From Rhizobium sp. Q54 (GTDB lineage: Bacteria; Pseudomonadota; Alphaproteobacteria; SMXQ01): DNA of 38,960 nt. The stretch spans positions 1 through 38,960 of the forward strand of contig CAMAVH010000011.1 in the NCBI GenBank assembly GCA_945861615.1, read 5' to 3'. Both the position numbers and the translations under genes were made by a program. Positions within the stretch are counted from its first letter, which is position 1, and each line of letters opens with the position of its first letter. A model generated the notes under the pieces. The model was not told the DNA's origin and did not search any database. It saw only the letters and a list, made by a program, of their open reading frames with translations. Positions 32,264-38,960 of this stretch are shown here, in pieces.

Positions 32264-33483
32264 GCGCGTCCGCTGTCCGCAAATTGAGCGAGCCGAGCGA
32301 CGCGGCCGAAGGCCTGTCGCTCATGGCTTTTCTCGCCGACGATGTGACGCGGCAAACCCTGTCGCGTCTCGCCGGCGAACGCAATTGGCGCGAGCCCGTC
32401 ATCGAGGGCGGCGGCTTGGAGGCGGCCCACCGTTACCTCGCCGACGGCGCGTCGAGCGATCTCTTGATCGTGGATCTGTCCGAAACCTCCGATCCGCTCG
32501 GTGCCATCAACGGCCTGGCCGACGTTTGCGAGCCGGGGACGCGGGTGATCGCGCTCGGCACCACCAACGACGTGAAACTATTTCGTTCGTTGATCGAATC
32601 GGGCATTGCCGACTATCTCGTAAAACCGGTGTCGGCCGACGATCTGCTGCGCGCCATCGATCACGCGAGCGGTGTCAGGGCAGCGGCGTCCGCCGAAGCG
32701 GCGCGCGGCCAGATCATCGCCGTGGTCGGCGCGCGCGGCGGCGTCGGCGCCTCCACCGTGGCGCTCAATCTGGCCTGGCTGTTGTCACAGGAGCAGGGGC
32801 GCAAGGTGGCGTTGGTCGATCTCGACCTGCATTTCGGCAGCCTCGCCCTGTCTCTCGACCTGGAGACGGGCAACGGCTTTCGCGATGTGCTGCAGAACCC
32901 GTCGCGTATCGATCCGTTGTTCTTGGAGCGCGCCTCGATCCGCGCCGCCGAGCGGCTGATTCTGTTCGGCACCGAGGAGCCGCTGGCGACGGCGCGGCAT
33001 TGGGATTCGGGGGCGTTCAAGCCGCTGTTGGCGGAATTGACCAAGGCCCACGAGATCGTGCTGCTCGATCTGCCGCGCGCCATGGCGCTCGAGCATCCGG
33101 AACTGCTGGCGGCGGCCGATGTGGCGCTGCTCGTGGGGGATCTGTCGCTGTCGTCCTTGCGCGACATCCTGCGCTTGAAAACCCTGACGCGCGAATTGGC
33201 ACCCAAGGCGCGCACGACTTTGCTGCTCAACCGGCCGCGTCCGCCGGGCAAGAACGACGTGCCGCCGGCGGAATTCGCCAAGACCCTCGGCGAACCGGTC
33301 GGCGGCGATGTGCCCTACGACGCCAAGGCGGCGGCGCAGGCCGCCGGCGGTGGTAAGCCACTCGTCGCCGTGGCCAAAAGCTCCAAGGCGGCGCAGGCGC
33401 TGCGTAAGCTGGCCCTGGGTTTTGCCGCGCCGAAGAAAAGATCGACGCCGCGTCGCGGGCTGCTCGCCCGCCTGCTCAAATGA
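32260..33483 (+). CDS. cpaE: pilus localisation ATPase CpaE (TadZ)
   Basis: 407 residues from a GTG at 32260 (overlapping the cpaD stop, GGGAG 9 bases upstream). N-terminal receiver-like domain (about 20-140; LLIVDLSE, IADYLVKPVSADDLL) and C-terminal ParA/MinD-type domain beginning IIAVVGARGGVGASTVALN. The P-loop lacks both lysines of the deviant Walker A (here R-GGVGAS-T), as seen in other TadZ/CpaE proteins, so it may bind but hardly hydrolyse ATP. Places the pilus machine at the pole. Overlaps cpaF by ATGA. Confidence 0.92.
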   Translation: MSASAVRKLSEPSDAAEGLSLMAFLADDVTRQTLSRLAGERNWREPVIEGGGLEAAHRYLADGASSDLLIVDLSETSDPLGAINGLADVCEPGTRVIALGTTNDVKLFRSLIESGIADYLVKPVSADDLLRAIDHASGVRAAASAEAARGQIIAVVGARGGVGASTVALNLAWLLSQEQGRKVALVDLDLHFGSLALSLDLETGNGFRDVLQNPSRIDPLFLERASIRAAERLILFGTEEPLATARHWDSGAFKPLLAELTKAHEIVLLDLPRAMALEHPELLAAADVALLVGDLSLSSLRDILRLKTLTRELAPKARTTLLLNRPRPPGKNDVPPAEFAKTLGEPVGGDVPYDAKAAAQAAGGGKPLVAVAKSSKAAQALRKLALGFAAPKKRSTPRRGLLARLLK

Positions 33484-35207
33484 AACCGCCGGTCTTCGGC
33501 CGCCGCACCACGCGGGGCGAGGGCGCGGTCACGCCCTTTCCCCTGCAGCCGCGCGCCGAGGCAACTGCGCAAACGCCGCCGGCCGAGGTCTCTCCCGTCG
33601 ATACCGAGGACAGCGCCGACATGCGCCGCCTCAAGGTGCAATCGGTCTTTCTGCAGCAGGTCAATCTCGCCGTGCTGGCGCGCTTGCCGCGCCAGGCGCT
33701 GTCGAGCCAGGTCGGCAGCCTGGTCGATGAAATTCTCGCCGAGCGCCGCTTGGTTCTGGAAGAAAGCGAGCGGCAAGCCCTGATCGCTCATCTCGTCGAG
33801 GGCATCGGCAATCCGCACGGCCTGCATGCGGTGGCGCCAGGTGGTGCGACGGCGGGAAATGGGGAAGAGGACAAGCTGGCCTTGCCGTCGCCGAGTCCGC
33901 GCACACCGGCCGCCACCGCCGAACGGGAAAACCTCGAAAGCGCCAAAGCGAAGATTCAGGCGATCCTCCTCGAACGCATCGACGTCACCGCCGCGTCGCA
34001 TCTGCCGCGCAAGGAAATATCCCGCCAAATCAGCAATATCGTCGTCGAGATCCTCAGCGAGCTAAAGCTGCAGCTCAACCTGATCGAGCAGCGCGATCTC
34101 GTGCAAATGCTGATCAACGACATGCTCGGCCTCGGCCCGCTCGAGCCGCTGTTGGCCGACGACGCCGTCACCGACATCATGGTGAATGGTCCGAAGCAGG
34201 TCTATGTCGAGCGGCGCGGCAAGCTCGAACTGACCGATGTGACTTTCCGCAACGACGCGCATGTGATGAACATCGCGACGCGGATCGTCACGCGCATCGG
34301 CCGGCGCATCGACGAGACCAGCCCGCTGGTCGATGCGCGTCTGGAGGACGGCAGCCGCGTCAACATCATCGGGCCGCCGCTGGCGATCGACGGGCCGAGC
34401 ATCTCGATCCGAAAATTCTCCAAGAAGTCGATCACGCTCGACGTCATGGCGCGCCAGAAGAACCTATCGGACGAGATGGCCAAGGCGCTCAAGATCGCCG
34501 CGCGCTGCCGCCTCAACCTGCTGATCTCCGGCGGCACCGGCTCGGGCAAGACGACGCTGCTCAACGCCATGTCGCAGCTGATCGACCATGGCGAGCGGAT
34601 CGTCACCATCGAGGACGCCGCCGAATTGCAGTTGCAGCAACCCCATGTGGTGCGTCTGGAGACCCGGCCGGCCAATCTCGAAGGGCATGGCGAAATCACC
34701 ATGCGCGATCTGCTCAAGAACTCCCTGCGCATGCGCCCGGATCGCATCATTCTCGGCGAAGTGCGCGACGCCGCCGCGCTGGACATGCTGCAGGCGATGA
34801 ATACCGGCCATGACGGATCCATGTGCACCCTGCATGCCAACAATCCGCGCGAGGCGCTGACCCGTCTGGAGAACATGGTCGCAATGGCCGGCGTCAATCT
34901 GCCGAGCCATGCCGTACGCACGCAGATCGCCTCGGCCGTGCATATGATCGTGCAGGTCAGCCGCATGCGCGACGGCGTTCGCCGCATCACCAACATCACC
35001 GAAGTGGTCGGCATGGAAGGCGACGTCATCACCACCCAGCCGCTGTTCCAATACGAGTTTCAGGGCGAAACCGGCGAAGGCTTGCTCAAGGGGGCCTACA
35101 AGCCGTCCGGCCTGCGGCCGCATTTCATGCCCAAGGCGGAATATTTCGGCCTCGGCAAGACGCTGATCGAGGCCGTGGCCGGCAAGGCGACGGAGGTGGT
35201 CCTATGA
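33480..35207 (+). CDS. cpaF: pilus assembly ATPase CpaF (TadA) with duplicated N-terminal module
   Basis: 575 residues, longer than most CpaF proteins. C-terminal secretion ATPase with LGLGPLEPLLADD, ISGGTGSGKTTLLNAM (Walker A, around residue 355), the IEDAAELQL Asp box and RPDRIILGEVRDAAA (Walker B). The N-terminal helical module occurs twice: residues 49-111 and 154-217 align without gaps at the core, sharing LPR, VxEIL and ExxxL positions. A Pro/Thr-rich linker (118-150) separates the copies. Powers pilus assembly at the inner membrane. Overlaps both neighbours by ATGA. Confidence 0.95.
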   Translation: MKPPVFGRRTTRGEGAVTPFPLQPRAEATAQTPPAEVSPVDTEDSADMRRLKVQSVFLQQVNLAVLARLPRQALSSQVGSLVDEILAERRLVLEESERQALIAHLVEGIGNPHGLHAVAPGGATAGNGEEDKLALPSPSPRTPAATAERENLESAKAKIQAILLERIDVTAASHLPRKEISRQISNIVVEILSELKLQLNLIEQRDLVQMLINDMLGLGPLEPLLADDAVTDIMVNGPKQVYVERRGKLELTDVTFRNDAHVMNIATRIVTRIGRRIDETSPLVDARLEDGSRVNIIGPPLAIDGPSISIRKFSKKSITLDVMARQKNLSDEMAKALKIAARCRLNLLISGGTGSGKTTLLNAMSQLIDHGERIVTIEDAAELQLQQPHVVRLETRPANLEGHGEITMRDLLKNSLRMRPDRIILGEVRDAAALDMLQAMNTGHDGSMCTLHANNPREALTRLENMVAMAGVNLPSHAVRTQIASAVHMIVQVSRMRDGVRRITNITEVVGMEGDVITTQPLFQYEFQGETGEGLLKGAYKPSGLRPHFMPKAEYFGLGKTLIEAVAGKATEVVL

Positions 35208-36184
35208 TCGCCCAGACCGACATGATCGTCATCGGCGTGTTCGTCGGCGCGCTCCTATGCCTCGCCTGCCTCGGGCTTCTGCTCAACGGCGGCGCGTCGC
35301 GCCGCAAGCATCATCGCTACGACGGCCTGCGCCGCAAATGGACGGCGGATGCGACCGGCTCGGAGGATGGCGCCAGCCTGTTGCGCGGCGGCCAGGAAAT
35401 GCGGTTCGGCACGCTGTTGCTGCGCTTCATGCCGCGCAGCCACATGCTGCGCCATCGGCTGGCCAAGGCCGGTATCGCGCTGTCGCCGGGGCGTTATGCC
35501 CTGATCAATCTTGCGGTCGGCCTCGCCATCGGCGGCGCCGCGAAGATGGTCTTTCACATGCCGCTCATGCTCGCTCTGCTGATCGGCATCGCCGGCGGGC
35601 TTGGCTTGCCCCATTGGGTGGTGGCCCAGATGACGCGGCGGCGGCTCAAGCGCTTCATCCAGCTCTTCCCCGAGGCGATCGATCTGATGGTGCGCGGCAT
35701 TCGCTCCGGTCTGCCGATCAGCGAGACGATGGCGTCGATCGGCCAGGAGATGGCCGATCCGGTGGGCACGGAATTTCGTCACATCACCGACGCCGTCAAA
35801 CTCGGTCAGTCGATCGACGAGGCCATGTGGGACGTCGCCTCGCGCCTGGAAACTCCAGAATTCAAGTTCTTCGTCATCAGCCTGTCGGTCCAGCGCGAGA
35901 CCGGCGGCAACCTCGCCGAGACGCTGGAGAACCTATCCGAAGTTCTGCGTCGTCGCTTACAGATGCAGCTCAAGATCAAGGCCATGTCGTCCGAAGCGAA
36001 GGCCAGTGCCTATATCATCGGCTCCTTGCCCTTCATCATGTTCGCCATCCTGATGATCATGAATCACGACTACATCATGACGCTGTTCATTGATCCGCGC
36101 GGCATGATCGTGCTCGGCATCGGCTTGGCGATGATCCTGATCGGCGCCATGGTCATGGCCAAAATGGTGAGGTTCGAGATATGA
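35204..36184 (+). CDS. tadB: Flp pilus inner-membrane platform protein TadB (CpaG)
   Basis: 326 residues from the ATG at 35204 (inside the cpaF stop; the frame extends upstream within cpaF only). T2SSF-type domain: an N-terminal helix (MIVIGVFVGALLCLACLGLLL), paired helices near 105-150, the cytoplasmic block FPEAIDLMVRGIRSGLPISETMASIGQE, and QRETGGNLAETLENLSEVLRRR before the final two helices. Works with TadC as the platform on which CpaF assembles pilin. Stop overlaps the tadC start. Confidence 0.94.
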   Translation: MIAQTDMIVIGVFVGALLCLACLGLLLNGGASRRKHHRYDGLRRKWTADATGSEDGASLLRGGQEMRFGTLLLRFMPRSHMLRHRLAKAGIALSPGRYALINLAVGLAIGGAAKMVFHMPLMLALLIGIAGGLGLPHWVVAQMTRRRLKRFIQLFPEAIDLMVRGIRSGLPISETMASIGQEMADPVGTEFRHITDAVKLGQSIDEAMWDVASRLETPEFKFFVISLSVQRETGGNLAETLENLSEVLRRRLQMQLKIKAMSSEAKASAYIIGSLPFIMFAILMIMNHDYIMTLFIDPRGMIVLGIGLAMILIGAMVMAKMVRFEI

Positions 36185-37158
36185 GCGCGCTGCTGGCCAT
36201 GCTGCCGCCAGGCGTGACCGCGATCGACCTGCTTACGGCGCTGTCCGGTCTGACCGCCTTCGCCGTGCTGCTGGCGGTCTGGCAGGGCCTGCGCAGCCGC
36301 GCGCCGATCCTGGTGCGGACCAAGTCTCTGCTCGCGCGCCGCAACGAGCTGCTGACGCAATATCTGCGGACGGAACGACGCAAGCCTGCCGGCAGCGCCC
36401 AGACGATGATGACCGGGATCGTCGAGAAGCTGCGCCTGCTGCAGGGGCGCAAGACCGCCGAGATGCGCGAGAAGCTGGCGCAAGCGGGGTTGCGTTCGCG
36501 CGAATCCCTGATCGCGCTCCTCTTCGCCAAGCTGGCCCTGCCGATCGCCTTCGGCATCCTCGCCCTGGTGCTGGTCAAAGGCATGGGCATGTTCAAGCTG
36601 ACGCCCAACGGCGAGTTGCTCGCCTGCCTCGGCAGCGTGTTGGCCGGCTCCTTCGGCCCCGGCATCTGGCTCAAGAACAAGATCGAAAAGCGTTACCAGC
36701 TGATCCGCAAGAGCGTTCCCGATGCGCTCGATCTTCTGGTCATCTGCGTCGAAGCCGGCCTCAGCCTCGATGCCGCGCTGGGCCGCGTGGCGCGCGAATT
36801 CGGTCCCGGCGCGCCGGAACTCTCCGACGAATTTCGGCTGACCTCGATCGAACTGGGCTTTTTGCCGGAACGCCGCCAAGCGCTCGACAATCTCGCCAAG
36901 CGCGTGACCTTGCCGGCGATCCGCGCGCTGGTCGGCTCGCTGCAGCAGACCGAAAAATACGGCACCCCGCTGGCACAGTCCTTGCGCGTGCTGGCCTCGG
37001 AATTTCGCACCGAGCGCATGATGCGGGCGGAGGAAAAGGCCGCGCGCCTGCCGGCGACGCTGACCGTGCCGATGGTGGTCTTCATCCTGCCGACCCTGTT
37101 CATCGTGCTGATCGGGCCGGCGGTGCTGCACGTGCTCGACGCGCTGCGGAAGATGTAG
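36181..37158 (+). CDS. tadC: Flp pilus inner-membrane platform protein TadC (CpaH)
   Basis: 325 residues, T2SSF fold: N-terminal helix (about 13-36), two central helices (KLALPIAFGILALVLV and LLACLGSVLAGSFGPGIWL), the cytoplasmic block VPDALDLLVICVEAGLSLDAALGRVARE, QQTEKYGTPLAQSLRVLASEFR, and the closing LTVPMVVFILPTLFIVLIGPAVL helix. It overlaps tadB by ATGA. It ends 6 bases before the convergent tadD stop, with no obvious terminator between. Confidence 0.94.
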   Translation: MSALLAMLPPGVTAIDLLTALSGLTAFAVLLAVWQGLRSRAPILVRTKSLLARRNELLTQYLRTERRKPAGSAQTMMTGIVEKLRLLQGRKTAEMREKLAQAGLRSRESLIALLFAKLALPIAFGILALVLVKGMGMFKLTPNGELLACLGSVLAGSFGPGIWLKNKIEKRYQLIRKSVPDALDLLVICVEAGLSLDAALGRVAREFGPGAPELSDEFRLTSIELGFLPERRQALDNLAKRVTLPAIRALVGSLQQTEKYGTPLAQSLRVLASEFRTERMMRAEEKAARLPATLTVPMVVFILPTLFIVLIGPAVLHVLDALRKM

Positions 37159-37164
37159 CCGGGG

Positions 37165-38073
37165 TTAAGGGGCGAGGCCCGCATTGTCGGTCGTTTCCGG
37201 CACCGCCACGTCAGGCCTTTTGGGCGGCGGCATCGGCGGCAGGGTGGCGACGCCGAAGATCGCGGCGGCGCGGCGGCTTTGCGCCATGCCGCGCAGCGTC
37301 TCGTAATAGGCGAGATTGTTTTGCACCGTGCGCTCGTCGAAATCGATGCGGATCAGCTTTGCGGCCTCTTGGCTGCGGCCGGCAAGGCCGTAAACCAGGG
37401 CCAGGTTCTGACGCGTGCGGGCGCCGGCGCGGGGCTCGTCCACCAGCTTGGCGAGCATGGTGATGGATTGGTCATAGTCTCCTGCCAGCGCCATCGACAG
37501 CGCGAGATTGTTGCGCAATGAGGGATCGTTGGCGGCGAGGGTGAGGCCGCTGCGATAGCTCGCCTGGGCAGTCTGGCTATCGCCGCTCATGTCATGGGCG
37601 ACGCCCATGCTGTTGAACAGGCGCGAATCGGGCTTGAGCGCGAGCGCTGCCTGGAACTGTTCGAGGGCGAGGCGCGGCTGATTGAGCGCGATCAGGGCGT
37701 TACCGAGGCCGCGCAGGGCCTCGGTATTCTTCGGATTGTTCGCGAGCGCGTCGCGATAAACGTCGGCCGCTTCGTTATTGGCGCCGACAGCCGCGAGCGT
37801 TTGGCCCAATTCGGCGGCGATGTCGGCGCGGCCCGGCGCCAGCTCATAGGCGTTCTTGTAGAGCATGACGGCATTGGCGAGATCGCCGCTGTCGCGCGCG
37901 CCGCGTGCGCCGCGAAGCAAGGCGGCTGCCGCCGAGCCGGGCTCGTTGCCGGCGCTGGCGCGCAGCGACGCGCCGGGGCTGGGGTCGTCGGCGCAAGCGG
38001 CGGCGCTCAAGGCGACGCTGGCGAGGAGCAGGGCGCGGGCGAAACGGAACGGCGTCATACGGGTCGGCGACAT
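37165..38073 (-). CDS. tadD: TPR lipoprotein TadD
   Basis: 302 residues from the ATG at 38073, chosen because GAGG lies 9 bases before it; the frame extends to 38088 and a shorter start is at 38058. Lipoprotein signal peptide (ALLLASVALSAAAC) then about five tetratricopeptide repeats (for example ANAVMLYKNAYELAPGRADI and NTEALRGLGNALIALNQP), then a Pro-rich tail. TadD acts as an outer-membrane pilotin-like factor for the secretin. It is oriented opposite to the cpa operon, so it has its own promoter. Confidence 0.9.
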   Translation of the reverse strand: MSPTRMTPFRFARALLLASVALSAAACADDPSPGASLRASAGNEPGSAAAALLRGARGARDSGDLANAVMLYKNAYELAPGRADIAAELGQTLAAVGANNEAADVYRDALANNPKNTEALRGLGNALIALNQPRLALEQFQAALALKPDSRLFNSMGVAHDMSGDSQTAQASYRSGLTLAANDPSLRNNLALSMALAGDYDQSITMLAKLVDEPRAGARTRQNLALVYGLAGRSQEAAKLIRIDFDERTVQNNLAYYETLRGMAQSRRAAAIFGVATLPPMPPPKRPDVAVPETTDNAGLAP

Positions 38074-38138
38074 GCGAATAAGCCTCATGCGGGTCGGCCG
38101 CGAAACGGCGGATTGCGCATGACCTTAATCGCGGCGTC

Positions 38139-38152
38139 TTACCGCGTGGTAA
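38139..38152. promoter_or_regulatory. inverted repeat TTACC-N4-GGTAA upstream of tadD
   Basis: Exact 5-base arms (38139-38143 and 38148-38152) lie 66 bases before the tadD ATG on the minus strand. It could be an operator for tadD. The TTAC/GTAA halves are only loosely like CtrA half-sites. Confidence 0.25.
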
Positions 38153-38171
38153 ATGATCAGTAAAATACCGG

Positions 38172-38316
38172 CTAAATCAGCTTGAAACAGAACAGGCCGG
38201 CGTAGAGCGCCATGACGGCGCCGAAGATCGCCTAGGCGCTGATCTTGGTGACATAAATCAACGCGCCGCTGAGCAGCATGGTGGTGATGGGATAGCTGCT
38301 CAGCCCTGTCGCAGGC
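38172..38316 (-). pseudogene. remnant C-terminus of a membrane protein with in-frame stop
   Basis: On the minus strand the frame reads LSSYPITTMLLSGALIYVTKISA, then TAG (38232-38234), then AIFGAVMALYAGLFCFKLI and a final TAG (38172-38174). Read through the first stop, this is two typical membrane helices separated by a short turn, as at the C-terminus of a transporter; TAG could come from TGG (Trp). Upstream of about 38316 the similarity to a membrane protein stops. I cannot name the parent family. Confidence 0.35.
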
Positions 38317-38569
38317 CGGTCCGGCGATGCGGCCCGCATTTTTTGATCTGCCGGGATTCCTGGAGCGATCGCTGACCGGTGCCGACGATCGGGCCGGACA
38401 TTACTCGGTCGCGCGGATTTGCAAAATAGGCTCCCGCGGATGAGGTTTCGCTTAGTGAATGCGGGCATCGTTACCCTATTTCGCAGGGCGAATGCGCCAT
38501 CGGCCTTTTCCAAGGACGGCAGAACCGGCTATTCTGAGGCGATCCCGTCGATAGAACAGATGACCGCCC
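38317..38569. other. gap without recognised gene before the isochorismatase-like gene
   Basis: I see no convincing coding frame here. A weak 5-bp hairpin followed by six T (38327-38344) could be a poor terminator on the plus strand. The right end must contain the promoter of the isochorismatase-like gene; no clear -35/-10 pair is visible. Confidence 0.3.
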
Positions 38570-38580
38570 AGGAGGAATTC

Positions 38581-38960
38581 ATGGCACGCGACTTCGAAGA
38601 CTATTGCTGGAAGGATATCGTCGATGACGAGATCCTCGAAATCTATCAGGCCTATCATCGCAAGCTCTATGTCGGGAAGAACCCGGCGATCCTGGCGATC
38701 GACCTTTATAACAAGGCCTATCTCGGCGGCAACAAGCCGGTCCGCGAAGTGAACAAGCAGCATTCGGGCTCCTGCGGCGAGAATGCCTGGAAGGCCATCG
38801 AGCCGACGCAGAAGCTGTTCGCCGCCGCGCGCCGCGCCGGCGTGCCGGTGATCTACACGACCCGCCATGTCGATACCCAGGGCGTCCAGTCGACCAACCG
38901 CAACATGGGCGGCAAGCTCGCCGACGATGTTTACGACATCAAGCAAGAGCTCAAGCCGGA
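38581..38960 (+). CDS. isochorismatase-like cysteine hydrolase, 3'-truncated by window edge
   Basis: The frame is open from the ATG at 38581 to the window end (126 residues visible). A strong AGGAGG (38570-38575) sits 5 bases before the start. Residues 36-55 (PAILAIDLYNKAYLGG) hold the family's first-strand catalytic aspartate; AARRAGVPVIYTTRHVD is the second-strand block. The lysine and nucleophilic cysteine segments lie beyond the edge. Members hydrolyse amides or vinyl ethers (N-carbamoylsarcosine, nicotinamide, isochorismate, ureidoacrylate). Exact substrate unknown. Confidence 0.85.
   Translation, partial: MARDFEDYCWKDIVDDEILEIYQAYHRKLYVGKNPAILAIDLYNKAYLGGNKPVREVNKQHSGSCGENAWKAIEPTQKLFAAARRAGVPVIYTTRHVDTQGVQSTNRNMGGKLADDVYDIKQELKP

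Noticed and set aside
38125..38155. CtrA box for tadD
   Set aside because: TTAA and TTAC elements are present but spaced 10 bases apart or in inverted order; does not fit TTAA-N7-TTAA.
38327..38344. Intrinsic terminator (ATGCG hairpin followed by six T)
   Set aside because: Stem of only five pairs with a three-base loop and no gene ending just before it on the plus strand.

Overview
The window is a chromosomal segment of a high-GC alphaproteobacterium. Supporting signs are 5-aminolevulinate synthase (C4 haem pathway), a complete alphaproteobacterial cpa/tad Flp-pilus cluster, an ELM1-family gene, and TTAA-N7-TTAA (CtrA-type) sites next to pilus genes. Hyphomicrobiales or Rhodospirillales fit best; the genus cannot be fixed from sequence alone. 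I see no rRNA, tRNA, CRISPR array, insertion sequence or integrase, so this looks like core chromosome plus a pilus locus, not a mobile island.

Region 1-4.8 kb (+): the 3' part of a TrmA/RlmD-type RNA uridine methyltransferase (5' end outside the window), a ketopantoate-reductase-like gene, an alpha/beta hydrolase and a fumarylacetoacetate-hydrolase-like gene (possibly a small catabolic group), then a META-domain lipoprotein ending at a strong bidirectional terminator. Region 4.8-9 kb (-): fabI-aroC, the DnaJ-like co-chaperone CbpA with its modulator CbpM, and a glycine-zipper lipoprotein, divergent from pdxH.

Region 9-20 kb: pdxH, a tandem-domain universal stress protein with a small unknown partner, an SDR oxidoreductase and a convergent glutathione transferase. 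A minus-strand group follows: hemA, a winged-helix-like protein and two tandem paralogous DUF1194 secreted proteins. Then come a class III aminotransferase, a mannose-1-phosphate guanylyltransferase and a second universal stress protein.

Region 20-25 kb: a peptide/nickel-type ABC importer (substrate-binding protein, a 72-aa unknown protein, two permeases) with no ATPase genes beside it, then an ELM1-family gene.

Region 25-38 kb is the showpiece, a Flp/Tad pilus locus: tadE and a tadE/tadF-like gene (+), a von Willebrand-type tadG (-), a 406-base AT-rich regulatory gap, the flp pilin, and cpaA-cpaB-cpaC-cpaD-cpaE-cpaF-tadB-tadC (+), mostly joined by 4-base start/stop overlaps, closed by a convergent tadD lipoprotein (-). 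Prepilin is processed by CpaA, assembled on the TadB/TadC platform by the CpaF ATPase with CpaE as localisation factor, and passed through the CpaC secretin aided by CpaB, CpaD and TadD. Notable features are an internally duplicated N-terminal module in CpaF, calcium-loop-like repeats in TadE, an exact CtrA-type box before tadE and a near match before flp, and a large stem structure between flp and cpaA. The window ends with a decayed membrane-protein remnant and the 5' part of an isochorismatase-like hydrolase.

No wholly new system is evident. The best leads are the CpaF duplication, the pilus-locus regulation and the hemA-linked DUF1194 pair.
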